NCBI GenBank assembly: GCA_900473415.1
Contig: UCLR01000010.1
Span: 175-39,079 of the forward strand
DNA: 38,905 bases
Direction: 5' to 3'
Source of the DNA: Hyphomicrobiales bacterium
GTDB taxonomy: Bacteria > Pseudomonadota > Alphaproteobacteria > Rhizobiales > Beijerinckiaceae
Below the pieces are notes generated by a model, which saw only the letters and a list, made by a program, of their open reading frames with translations, did not search any database and was not told where the DNA came from. Positions 16,006 through 24,015 of the stretch are shown here, in pieces. Position 1 is the stretch's first letter; the number at the start of each line of letters is the position of its first letter. A program made the position numbers and the translations under genes.

Positions 16006-16971
16006 ATGCCCGCTGAACCCGCTCCAGCGATGACGGGCGGTGACGCCCCGCTCCCCGACGCGCTCACGGATCATTGGGTCGACACCCGCGCGCCGCAGGC
16101 TTTCAGGCCCTATCTGAAACTTGCCCGGATCGAGCGGCCGATCGGCTGGTGGCTGCTGCTGCTGCCCTGCTGGTGGGCGGCGGGCCTCGCCGCCATTGCC
16201 GCCGGCCGGCCCTATCCCGATCCCTGGCACATCCTGCTCTTCCTGATCGGCGCGATCGTGATGCGCGGCGCCGGCTGCACCTTCAACGACATCATCGACC
16301 GCAAGCTCGACGCGCAAGTCGCGCGCACGCGCGGCCGCCCGCTCCCTTCCGGACAGGTGACGGCCAAGGCCGCCGCGCTGTTCATGGTCGGGCTTTCGCT
16401 GGTGGGGCTGGTCGTGCTGCTGCAGTTCAACCGCTTCACGATCTGGCTCGGCATCGCCTCGCTCGCGATCGTCGCGATCTATCCGTTCATGAAGCGCATC
16501 ACGAACATGCCGCAGTTCGTGCTCGGGCTCGCCTTCTCATGGGGCGGGCTGCTCGGCTGGAGCGCGGTCTTCGGGCGGCTCGATCCGCCGGCCTACCTGA
16601 TCTATGCGGCGTCCGTCGCCTGGACCGTCGGCTACGACACGATCTACGCGATGCAGGACATCGAGGACGACGTCATCGCCGGGATCAAGTCGAGCGCCCG
16701 CTATTTCGGGAACCACACGCGCGAGGCGGTGACGCTTTGTTTTACGCTGACGCTGCTGCTCTCAGGGCTTGCGATCTGGCTCGTCGGCGGCGGCGCCTTC
16801 GCCTGGGCAGGCTTCGCAGCCTTCGCCGCCCATCTCGGCTGGCAGGTCATGCGCATTCCCGGCGCGACCGCGCCGGAAGCGCTCAGGCTCTTCCGCTCTA
16901 ACCAATATGCCGGGCTGCTGCTGGCGGCTGGGCTCGCGCTCGACTCGATCAGCCGCGCGCTGATCGGTTAA
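16006..16971 (+). CDS. ubiA: 4-hydroxybenzoate polyprenyltransferase
   Basis: A 321-residue integral membrane prenyltransferase that attaches the polyprenyl chain to 4-hydroxybenzoate in ubiquinone synthesis. Both Asp-rich motifs that hold the Mg-diphosphate are present: NDIIDRKLDAQVARTRGRPL and YAMQDIEDDVIAGIKSSA. About eight membrane helices can be seen. The first 30 residues are a polar extension, and an in-frame ATG at 16030 is an alternative start. The stop codon interlocks with that of the convergent DUF6101-like gene (4 bp shared). Confidence 0.95.
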   Translation: MPAEPAPAMTGGDAPLPDALTDHWVDTRAPQAFRPYLKLARIERPIGWWLLLLPCWWAAGLAAIAAGRPYPDPWHILLFLIGAIVMRGAGCTFNDIIDRKLDAQVARTRGRPLPSGQVTAKAAALFMVGLSLVGLVVLLQFNRFTIWLGIASLAIVAIYPFMKRITNMPQFVLGLAFSWGGLLGWSAVFGRLDPPAYLIYAASVAWTVGYDTIYAMQDIEDDVIAGIKSSARYFGNHTREAVTLCFTLTLLLSGLAIWLVGGGAFAWAGFAAFAAHLGWQVMRIPGATAPEALRLFRSNQYAGLLLAAGLALDSISRALIG

Positions 16972-17489
16972 TCCGTCAACCGCTCGCCGGAGACGACGAC
17001 CGGCAGTTCGGCCAGGCGGCCGGTCTTGCGACGGGTCAAGAAACGCGGGCGCCGGCCATTGAGAAAGCCGTGACGGCGCCTGATCCGCACCGGACCGAGC
17101 GCCAGCCGACCGACCTGCGGGAAGGGCTCGGTCACGACGCCATCGACGCTTTCGAGCAGCAGAGGAAGGCCGCTGGTACGGCCGAGATCGCGCCAGAGCG
17201 CGACGGCATCCTCCCGGTCCACGCAAGCAATGACGATCGCGCGACCATCACCGGCAGTCAGCGCGAGCTCGAAGCGCTCACTGTCACCCGTCGGATCGGC
17301 GAGCCGAAGCGCGATGCCGCGCCAACGCGGCGAGCCCCGCAGGAGCCGAACGGAACCGACCCGCTCGATCGCAGGCATCGCCGGACGGGCCGGCATCGGG
17401 TTGCAGGAAACGATCGCTGTGTAGGTCGGACCGCCGAGGAGATGCGGCGCAAAACCACCCTCCCCGGCGGCCGGCGTGACGCTGGCCAT
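16968..17489 (-). CDS. Hypothetical protein, DUF6101-like
   Basis: A 173-residue basic protein. A central mixed alpha/beta stretch (FELALTAGDGRAIVIACVDR, then EDAVALWRDLGRTSGLPLLL) is followed by an Arg-rich C-terminus (IRRRHGFLNGRRPRFLTRRK). It resembles my memory of the DUF6101 family, which sits beside ubiA in Bradyrhizobium and relatives, but I am only moderately sure of that name. No signal peptide, membrane segment or catalytic motif is visible. It converges on ubiA with a 4-bp stop overlap. Confidence 0.65.
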   Translation of the reverse strand: MASVTPAAGEGGFAPHLLGGPTYTAIVSCNPMPARPAMPAIERVGSVRLLRGSPRWRGIALRLADPTGDSERFELALTAGDGRAIVIACVDREDAVALWRDLGRTSGLPLLLESVDGVVTEPFPQVGRLALGPVRIRRRHGFLNGRRPRFLTRRKTGRLAELPVVVSGERLTD

Positions 17490-17756
17490 CGGTAATAACG
17501 CCTCTTCTGTCCCTGTGCAGCGGAGCCCTCTGTCGATGCCGGGGCTCTCGTGCTTGTCAGGCGAGGATGGGCGGCAGCCGTGTCCGAGCGCTTAAAGCGT
17601 TCGGTTAAAGGACGGTGTTTCGGCCCTTGGCCCGGCCGCGGGGCGTGGTTTTGGCCCGGATGCTTGACGGAACCTTGCGATATGCTGCCGCATTTTTGCG
17701 ATGCAGCGCCGCAATTTCGGCTTGAAGCCGCATCTTTCGCGGCCGATATCAAAGAC

Positions 17757-18587
17757 ATGACCCTCACCAAATCCATGATCGCGTCCGAGCTGCTGAAGGC
17801 GGCCGGTGAAAGCTGCCTCGAGGCCGGAACGCTCGCGCTCGACCTTTTCCGGCCCGGCGCCAGCACGGCGGCGCGAACCTGGACGAAGAATGGCGGCTCA
17901 CCGGTGACGGAGGCCGATATCGGCGTCGACACCTTCCTGCGCGTGCGCCTGTCGGCGCTGCTGCCGGAAGCGGCCTGGCTCTCCGAGGAGACCGTCGACG
18001 ATGCGAAACGCCTGTCACATCGCTTCGTCTGGGTGGTCGACCCGATCGACGGCACGCGGGCCTATATGAGCGGTTCGCCCGACTGGGCGGTCTGCGTGGC
18101 GCTGCTCGATGCGGGCGAGCCGGTGCTCGGCATCGTCCACGCGCCTGCGTGCAACGCCACCTACACCGCCCTGCGCGGCGGCGGCGCGCTGCGAAGCGGC
18201 CGAGCCATCCGCACCTCTGCCACCGAGAGCCTCGCCGGCGCGCGCATCGCCGGGCCGAAACCCATGCTCGATGTGCTGGCAGATACGGCGGATTTCGAGA
18301 CCGTTCCGAGGATCCCCTCTCTCGCGCTCAGGCTGACACGCATCGCCGACGGCACGATCGATGCCGGTCTGATCTCGCGCGACGCCCGCGACTGGGACCT
18401 TGCCGCGGCCGATCTCGTGCTGAGCGAGGCCGGCGGGCGACTCAGCGACCCCGAAGGCCGGGCTCTCGCCTATAATCGTCGGGACCCGGTCCATGGCGAG
18501 CTGGTGGCTAGCAACGGGGCGCTCGCCGCGCCGCTGCTGCGAGCACTGGTCACCGCGCGGCGCGACAGCAAAACGCAGGCTGTCTGA
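17757..18587 (+). CDS. Inositol monophosphatase family protein, CysQ-like
   Basis: A 276-residue Mg-dependent, Li-sensitive phosphatase. The metal-binding motifs are in order: WLSEETVDD, WVVDPIDGTRAYMSG and DWDLAAADLVLSEAGG. Members hydrolyse inositol phosphates or 3'-phosphoadenosine 5'-phosphate, and the substrate cannot be chosen from sequence alone. The start at 17757 (MTLTKSMIASELL) gives the family length; the in-frame extension to 17550 is Trp/Arg/Cys-rich and unlikely. It precedes the DUF4170 and lipid A genes by about 90 bp, an arrangement seen in other alphaproteobacteria, so it may be the first gene of that operon or a separate unit. Confidence 0.88.
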   Translation: MTLTKSMIASELLKAAGESCLEAGTLALDLFRPGASTAARTWTKNGGSPVTEADIGVDTFLRVRLSALLPEAAWLSEETVDDAKRLSHRFVWVVDPIDGTRAYMSGSPDWAVCVALLDAGEPVLGIVHAPACNATYTALRGGGALRSGRAIRTSATESLAGARIAGPKPMLDVLADTADFETVPRIPSLALRLTRIADGTIDAGLISRDARDWDLAAADLVLSEAGGRLSDPEGRALAYNRRDPVHGELVASNGALAAPLLRALVTARRDSKTQAV

Positions 18588-18598
18588 AGAGATTTTTT
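18564..18598 (+). terminator. Weak stem-loop with delayed T-run
   Basis: GACAGC (18564-18569) pairs with GCTGTC (18579-18584) across a 9-nt loop at the end of the phosphatase gene, and a TTTTTTT run follows about 8 nt later. The gap between stem and T-run is longer than usual, so it may only attenuate transcription into the downstream lipid A genes. Confidence 0.3.
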
Positions 18599-18676
18599 TA
18601 ACGTTTGTCGCCCGGCCTGCTCGCATGTGCGAAGCGGATGGCTTAATTGGCCATGCGACCCTTATGGGAGAGACCG

Positions 18677-18919
18677 ATGAGCGCGAACCCGGATCACAAA
18701 CAGCTTCTCCATCTTGTCTTCGGCGGCGAGCTCGACTCCCTGGAGGGCATCACCTTCAAGGATCTGGCGAAGCTCGACATCGTCGGCATCTACCCGAACT
18801 ACGCGACCGCCCACACCGCCTGGAAGGCCAAGGCGCAGCAGACGGTCGATCAGGCTCAGACCCGCTATTTCATCGTGCATCTCCACCGCCTCCTCGACCC
18901 GGAAACGGCCGCGAGCTGA
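18677..18919 (+). CDS. DUF4170 family protein
   Basis: An 80-residue soluble protein with no signal peptide. The segment LDIVGIYPNYATAHTAWKAK followed by RYFIVHLHRLLDP is typical of DUF4170, a small family found almost only in alphaproteobacteria directly upstream of the DUF374 acyltransferase and waaA. A GGGAGAG ribosome-binding site supports the ATG at 18677. Function is unknown; its constant position suggests a link with lipid A/LPS assembly, which is inference. Confidence 0.85.
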   Translation: MSANPDHKQLLHLVFGGELDSLEGITFKDLAKLDIVGIYPNYATAHTAWKAKAQQTVDQAQTRYFIVHLHRLLDPETAAS

Positions 18920-18946
18920 GACGCAGACACCTCGGCAAGCAGGCAA

Positions 18947-19687
18947 ATGGGTTTCTCGATCCTCAAGACGCGCTTTGCGCAGGAGACGCTTGGTCGGCTG
19001 CTCGCCGGCTATCTGCGCCTCGTGCAGCGCACCAACAGGATCGTCTTCGAGCCAGCCGACATCTATGATCACGTCCGGCCTGAATTGCCGGTCATCTTCG
19101 CGATGTGGCATGGCCAGCACATCATGATCCCGTTCGCGCGGCCGGACTGGATGCCGGCCTGCTCGCTGGTTTCGCGCCACGGCGATGGCGGCTTCAACGC
19201 GGTGGCGCTGCGCGAGCTCGGCATCGGCGCGATCCGCGGCTCCGGCGCGCTCGGCAAGAAGGTCCGGGAGAAGGGCGGCGCCAGCGCCTTCCTCGCCATG
19301 GTGCGCCGACTTGCGGCGGGCGACACGATGGTGCTGACCGCCGACATTCCCAAGCAGGCTCGCATCGCCGGCCCCGGCATCGTCGCGCTCGCCCGCGCCT
19401 CCGGTCGGCCGATCCGCGCCGTCGCGGTGGTGACGAGCCGCCGCATCGACTTCAACAGCTGGGATCGCGCTTCGATCGGCCTGCCCTTCGGGCGCGGGGC
19501 GATCGTCGTCGGCGAGCCGATCCTGGTCGCGCGCGACGCTGACGAGGCCACGCAGGAGGCGGCACGGCTCGCGGTGCAGGCGAGCCTCGATGCGGTCCAT
19601 GCCCGCGCCTATGAGTTGGTCGGCAGCCGCGACCCCGGCGCCGAGCTGCGCGAGCGGCGGCAAGCCGCCGGAGTGCCAGCGGCATGA
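18947..19687 (+). CDS. DUF374 lysophospholipid acyltransferase-like protein, LpxJ candidate
   Basis: A 246-residue membrane-associated acyltransferase of the DUF374 family. The catalytic histidine probably lies in FAMWHGQHIMIPF, and the substrate-region segment is VVSRRIDFNSWDR. DUF374 includes LpxJ, a late acyltransferase that replaces LpxM in some epsilonproteobacteria and adds a secondary chain to lipid A. Position directly before waaA (4-bp ATGA overlap) and lpxK strongly suggests lipid A or LPS acylation here too. The acyl donor, acceptor and order relative to Kdo addition are unknown. Confidence 0.85.
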   Translation: MGFSILKTRFAQETLGRLLAGYLRLVQRTNRIVFEPADIYDHVRPELPVIFAMWHGQHIMIPFARPDWMPACSLVSRHGDGGFNAVALRELGIGAIRGSGALGKKVREKGGASAFLAMVRRLAAGDTMVLTADIPKQARIAGPGIVALARASGRPIRAVAVVTSRRIDFNSWDRASIGLPFGRGAIVVGEPILVARDADEATQEAARLAVQASLDAVHARAYELVGSRDPGAELRERRQAAGVPAA

Positions 19688-20985
19688 GCGGCAAGGGCTC
19701 GATCCTCAGGGCCTATCGCTACGCCACCAGGCTGCTGGAGCCTGCGGCAGCGGGATTGCTGCTCTGGCGCCAGCGCAAGGGCAAGGAAGATCCGGAGCGG
19801 CTTGCCGAGCGACGCGGTTGGGCGAGCGTCCGGCGGCCGAACAGGCCGGTCGTCTGGCTGCACGGCGCCAGCGTCGGCGAGACGGTGACGCTGCTGCCGC
19901 TGATCGCCAAGCTGCAGAAGCGCGGCTTCGCGGTGCTGGTCACCTCCGGCACGGTGACCTCCGCCAAGCTCTTGGCGGCGCGGCTGCCGGCGGGCGTGAT
20001 CCATCAGTATGTCCCACTCGACGTGCCGCGCTACATGCGCCGCTTCCTCGACCACTGGCAGCCGGAGCTCTGCCTGATCTGCGAATCCGAGATCTGGCCC
20101 AACCTGCTCATCGAAGCGAAGCGACGTGAGCTCCCGGTGGTGATGGTCAATGGCCGGATGTCGGAGCGCTCCTTCCAGCGCTGGTACAAGCTGCCGAAGA
20201 CCTCACATTTCCTGCTCTCCTGCTTCGAGGCCTGCCTCGCCCAGTCGCATGGCGATGCCGAGCGGCTCGCTCAGCTCGGCGCGCCGCGCGTCAGCGTCGC
20301 CGGCAACCTGAAATTCGACGTGCCGGCTCCGCCGGCCGATCCCGACATGCTTGCCATCCTCGACGGGATGACGACCGGCCGGCCGATCTGGATCGCCGCC
20401 AGCACCCATCCGGGCGAGGACGAGCTCGTGCTCTCCGCCCATCTCGCGCTCAAGCCGCATTTGCCGAAGCTGCTGACCATCATCGTGCCGCGCCATCCGC
20501 AGCGCGGCCCCGAGATCGAGGCGCTGGCGCTGGCGAACAACGTCGCCGTGTCCCGGCGCGCCGCGGGCGGCCAGCCCGAGCGCGACGTCGCGCTCTATGT
20601 CGCCGACACGGTCAACGAGCTCGGGCTGTTCTACCGGCTCTCTCAGGTTGCCCTCCTCGGCGGCTCGCTGGTGGAGGGTATCGGAGGGCACAACCCGATC
20701 GAGCCCGCCAAGCTCGGGAGTGCCCTGCTGCACGGCCCGCACGTCCACAACAATGCCGAGATCTTCGCCGCCTTCGACCGTGACGGCGGCGCGCGCGAGG
20801 TCGCCGATGCGCGGGCCCTGGCAGAGGCCGTCCATCGCTGGCTGAGCGACCCGGCCAGCGCCCGTCACGCGGCGCGCGCAGCAGCCCAGACCGCGCACAG
20901 GCTCGGCGGCGCGATCAACCGCACGCTGCACACGATCGAGCCGCTCCTGATGCGGGTCGCGCTCGGCCAGCGCGACCTCTCCTGA
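19684..20985 (+). CDS. waaA: 3-deoxy-D-manno-octulosonic acid (Kdo) transferase
   Basis: A 433-residue GT30 glycosyltransferase, also called KdtA, that transfers Kdo from CMP-Kdo to the lipid A precursor at the inner membrane. An N-terminal membrane anchor (YATRLLEPAAAGLLLW) precedes the acceptor domain with HGASVGETVTLLPLI and CESEIWPNLL, which are strong family signatures. The donor domain carries ASTHPGEDE and GGSLVEGIGGHNPIEPA. Its ATG overlaps the DUF374 stop by 4 bp and its TGA overlaps the lpxK ATG by 1 bp, so the three genes are translationally coupled. Confidence 0.97.
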   Translation: MSGKGSILRAYRYATRLLEPAAAGLLLWRQRKGKEDPERLAERRGWASVRRPNRPVVWLHGASVGETVTLLPLIAKLQKRGFAVLVTSGTVTSAKLLAARLPAGVIHQYVPLDVPRYMRRFLDHWQPELCLICESEIWPNLLIEAKRRELPVVMVNGRMSERSFQRWYKLPKTSHFLLSCFEACLAQSHGDAERLAQLGAPRVSVAGNLKFDVPAPPADPDMLAILDGMTTGRPIWIAASTHPGEDELVLSAHLALKPHLPKLLTIIVPRHPQRGPEIEALALANNVAVSRRAAGGQPERDVALYVADTVNELGLFYRLSQVALLGGSLVEGIGGHNPIEPAKLGSALLHGPHVHNNAEIFAAFDRDGGAREVADARALAEAVHRWLSDPASARHAARAAAQTAHRLGGAINRTLHTIEPLLMRVALGQRDLS

Positions 20986-22022
20986 TGCCCGCCGCGCCAA
21001 GCTTCTGGTGGCAGGAGAAGCCCACGCTCCCGGCCTGGCTGCTCTGGCCTCTCGGTTTCGTCTACGGCCAGGTGACATTACGGCGGATGCGGCGGCCCGG
21101 CAGCGACGCCGGCCTGCCAGTGCTCTGTGTCGGCAATTTCATCGCCGGCGGCGCCGGCAAGACACCGACCGTCATCGCGCTCGCGCGGATGCTCGAACGG
21201 CGCGGCGAGAAACCCTTCGTCCTGATGCGAGGCTATGGCGGGCGCCTCACTGGGCCGGTCGAGGTCGATCCCGACAGGCATGACGCGGCCGCGGTCGGCG
21301 ACGAGCCGATCCTGATGGCGCGCCATGTCCGCACCGTCATCGCGCGGGATCGCGTCGCCGGGGCGAAGCTGGCGCGGGGGCTCGGCGCCAGCGTCATCGT
21401 GATGGATGACGGGCTGCAGAATCCGGCGCTCGCCAAGCGGCTGAAGCTCGCGGTGGTCGACGGCCTCGGCGGGGTCGGCAACGGGCTTTGCCTGCCCGCC
21501 GGGCCCTTGCGCGCGCCGCTTCCCGGGCAACTTGCCGAAACGGACGCCGTCATCGTGATCGGCAAGGGCAAGGCCGGCGCCGAGGTCGCGGCGGCGGCCG
21601 GGGCCTCAGGCAAGCCGGTCCTCATGGCGCGGCTGGAGCCGGAGAGAACGGCGGCGCAGCGACTGCGCGGCCGGAAGGTTCTCGCATTGTCAGGGATCGG
21701 CCGACCGAAAAAATTCGCTGCGACACTGCGAGAGGTCGGCGCGACGGTGGTCTCGCAGCGCGCCTTCGGCGACCACCACGCCTACTCCACCGCCGACATC
21801 GCGGCCGTGCTGGCAGAGGCGACGCAGCAGCAGGCGCTGATCGCGACGACGGAAAAGGATTGGACCAAGCTCGCCGCGCTCTGGCCGGCGGCCGAGGCCT
21901 CGCGCCTCGTCGTTCTGCCCGTCAGCCTGATCTTCGAGGCGCCGGAGCGGGTGGAGGTGCTGCTTGCCGCGTTCTCAAGCCCGGCCGGCGCGGCGCAGCC
22001 GCAGCAGCACGGCCTCCGGTGA
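20985..22022 (+). CDS. lpxK: Tetraacyldisaccharide 4'-kinase
   Basis: A 345-residue inner-membrane P-loop kinase that adds the 4'-phosphate to the disaccharide-1-phosphate precursor to form lipid IVA. The N-terminal amphipathic/membrane helix (LPAWLLWPLGFVYGQVT) anchors it, and the Walker A motif is GGAGKT at 55-60. VMDDGLQNP is the conserved catalytic and metal-binding loop. It is coupled to waaA by a 1-bp overlap (TGATG). Its last 48 bp are overlapped on the other strand by a DUF2093 gene. Confidence 0.97.
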   Translation: MPAAPSFWWQEKPTLPAWLLWPLGFVYGQVTLRRMRRPGSDAGLPVLCVGNFIAGGAGKTPTVIALARMLERRGEKPFVLMRGYGGRLTGPVEVDPDRHDAAAVGDEPILMARHVRTVIARDRVAGAKLARGLGASVIVMDDGLQNPALAKRLKLAVVDGLGGVGNGLCLPAGPLRAPLPGQLAETDAVIVIGKGKAGAEVAAAAGASGKPVLMARLEPERTAAQRLRGRKVLALSGIGRPKKFAATLREVGATVVSQRAFGDHHAYSTADIAAVLAEATQQQALIATTEKDWTKLAALWPAAEASRLVVLPVSLIFEAPERVEVLLAAFSSPAGAAQPQQHGLR

Positions 22023-22196
22023 GGCATAGGGCTCCTGCCATTCGATCGACCAGTAGCGCAGGTCATCGACACGGATCGGCACGCCGGTCACCGCGCAGCG
22101 CACGAAAGAGCCGGGCTTCACGACCCGGAACTCGCCGGGGCCGTAATCAAGGACCGCTTCTGGGCCGCTGGGCGGCAACCGCTCGACAATGTTCAT
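21975..22196 (-). CDS. DUF2093 protein
   Basis: A 73-residue protein matching the DUF2093 family, short proteins conserved next to lpxK in alphaproteobacteria. The segments YGPGEFRVVKPGSFVRCAVT and DDLRYWSIEWQEPYASPEA are typical. The ATG at 22196 is preferred over an in-frame TTG one codon upstream. Function is unknown. The gene is convergent with lpxK and its 3' end lies inside the lpxK coding region by 48 bp. Confidence 0.85.
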   Translation of the reverse strand: MNIVERLPPSGPEAVLDYGPGEFRVVKPGSFVRCAVTGVPIRVDDLRYWSIEWQEPYASPEAVLLRLRRAGRA

Positions 22197-22272
22197 CAAT
22201 TTCGCATCAAACCATTGATCGGGAAACGGAAAGTCGGGATACTAAGGGCTTGTGATAATCCTCTGGTCGGCA

Positions 22273-23118
22273 ATGTCCAGTCTTCAGCGCCTTGCGGCGT
22301 GCGTGTTCTCCTTCGCGCTTCTCATCGGCCCCGCTCTCTCCGCTGGTGGCTATGAGCGCGTCTCGATTCCGATCAGCGAAGGCACCATCACCGGCGTGTT
22401 CTACCGCCCCGCCGGACCGGGGCCCTTCCCGGCCGTCATCGCACTGCATGGTTGCGGCGGTCTGTGGCGCGAGCAAGGCATGCTCTCGATCCGCCATACC
22501 GACTGGGGCGAGCGGCTGGCGGCGGCCGGCTTCGCCGTGCTGATGCCGGACAGCTTCGGTTCGCGCGGGCTCGGCTCGCAATGCGGCGTCAAGGACCTGA
22601 CCGTGCGCGCCGGGCGCGAGCGCGTCGCCGACGCCACTGCGGCGCGGATCTGGCTGCAGCAACGCACCGACATCCGCCCTGCCCAGATCTCGCTCATCGG
22701 CTGGTCGGGCGGCGGTTCGACCGTACTGGCCGCCATCCGCACGGACCGCAGCCCCGCCGACGGCCGACCCGATTTCAAACGCGCCATCGCTTTCTACCCG
22801 GCCTGCCGGGTGCAATCGGAATCGCCGAGCTTCGCGGCCCGCATGCCGCTGCTGGTGCTGATGGGCGACGCCGACGACTGGACACCGGCCGCCCCCTGCA
22901 GCTATCTCGCCAAGGCTGCACGGGCGCGGGGCGAACCGGTCGAGCTCGTGCTCTATCCCGGCGCTTTGCATGATTTCGACCATCCGCGCCTGGAAGTGCG
23001 GGAGCGCGAGAACATCGCCTATTCCGCCAACGGCACGGGCAAGGTGACGGTGGGCACCAATATGGCGGCGCGGGAAGACGCGATGAAGCGCGTCAAGGCG
23101 TTCCTCAACGCGCCCTGA
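22273..23118 (+). CDS. Secreted dienelactone hydrolase-like protein
   Basis: A 281-residue alpha/beta hydrolase with a Sec signal peptide (VFSFALLIGPALSA before GG). The nucleophile elbow is GWSGGGS, the acid is probably the Asp in LMGDADDWTPA, and the histidine is in GALHDFDHP, completing a Ser-Asp-His triad. The oxyanion strand is VIALHGCGG. Relatives hydrolyse dienelactones or other esters, and periplasmic members are often of unknown substrate. Start at 22273 places the signal peptide at the N-terminus; a GTG 21 bp upstream (22252) with AGGG before it is an alternative. It is divergent from the DUF2093 gene. Confidence 0.82.
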   Translation: MSSLQRLAACVFSFALLIGPALSAGGYERVSIPISEGTITGVFYRPAGPGPFPAVIALHGCGGLWREQGMLSIRHTDWGERLAAAGFAVLMPDSFGSRGLGSQCGVKDLTVRAGRERVADATAARIWLQQRTDIRPAQISLIGWSGGGSTVLAAIRTDRSPADGRPDFKRAIAFYPACRVQSESPSFAARMPLLVLMGDADDWTPAAPCSYLAKAARARGEPVELVLYPGALHDFDHPRLEVRERENIAYSANGTGKVTVGTNMAAREDAMKRVKAFLNAP

Positions 23119-23217
23119 GCTTTCGATCCATCCCGGAACTCAAGGCGATCGGGCAAGGCGCCGGATCGGGACCATGGCTGCCGCGGTGCAGAGGCAAGCC
23201 TAATCGGGGGGCGTCCA

Positions 23218-24015
23218 ATGGCTGAGGTTATTCACGCCCTCGACGGGCCCCTTCTGGCCCGGATCGAGCCCGAGGACCGCCTCGTAGTCCTTGCACGGAC
23301 GATACAAGCGTCGAATCCCGAGACGGAAGCCGCACTCGGGGATCACGCAGCCAACTGGGCACGTCTTGGAGAAACATGCCTCGGGCAAGCGCTCTATCGG
23401 CATCGCTCCGTCTTTCGGAACGCTTCGGAAGCGGCAGTGTGGAGTCATCTCGAGCTGAGCTATTTTCGAGACATCGTTCCGGCCGAGGTCATCCACGAAC
23501 TCGTGGTCAGGCAGCAACCGCCTGGGGCACAGCTGCTGCGCGCCGAGATTCTGCTGACCACCCCATCGGCCTTCGTGCTGCCGCGAAACTGGCAGGGCTC
23601 AGCCGATCGGCCCGAACGGCAGGCCTCGCTCGAATATATCGACGTGCAACCACCCTATCTCGGCGAATACCGGGAGATCATGCGGAACTATATCGGCCCG
23701 GCCGCAGCGAAGCTCGTCGCGGCAAACCGGATCGGGACGTTCCGGACCATGGAGACGGCGGCGGTGCTCTATCATGACCCGGCGCTGGCAACCGACTGGA
23801 ACCAGATCCATCTCTGCGAAGTGCAGGCCGACGGCTTCAACGGGTTCGGTCAGGAATTCGATGCCGTGCTTCGCGAGATTTCACCAGATGGCGGCTTTAC
23901 GGCCGTATTCGCCGGCCTCGAACGCATGCGCACTATCCCGCGCTGGACCTTCAACGACGCCGTGGTGGAGGCGGATGCGGCGCTGACCAGTGTTGGTTTC
24001 GAGACGCGGACTTAG
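23218..24015 (+). CDS. Unknown 265-residue protein, possible dimeric alpha/beta-barrel
   Basis: I do not recognise this protein. It has no signal peptide or membrane segment. The second half ([40 protein letters not shown], then [14 protein letters not shown]) has the strand-helix rhythm and small-domain length of dimeric alpha/beta-barrel proteins such as NIPSNAP or stress-response folds, but this is a weak impression. The first half may be a second copy of the same fold ([20 protein letters not shown]). The ATG is preceded by GGGGGG. Codon use is slightly less GC-extreme than its neighbours. Its stop interlocks with that of xseA (4 bp shared). Confidence 0.7.
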   Translation: MAEVIHALDGPLLARIEPEDRLVVLARTIQASNPETEAALGDHAANWARLGETCLGQALYRHRSVFRNASEAAVWSHLELSYFRDIVPAEVIHELVVRQQPPGAQLLRAEILLTTPSAFVLPRNWQGSADRPERQASLEYIDVQPPYLGEYREIMRNYIGPAAAKLVAANRIGTFRTMETAAVLYHDPALATDWNQIHLCEVQADGFNGFGQEFDAVLREISPDGGFTAVFAGLERMRTIPRWTFNDAVVEADAALTSVGFETRT

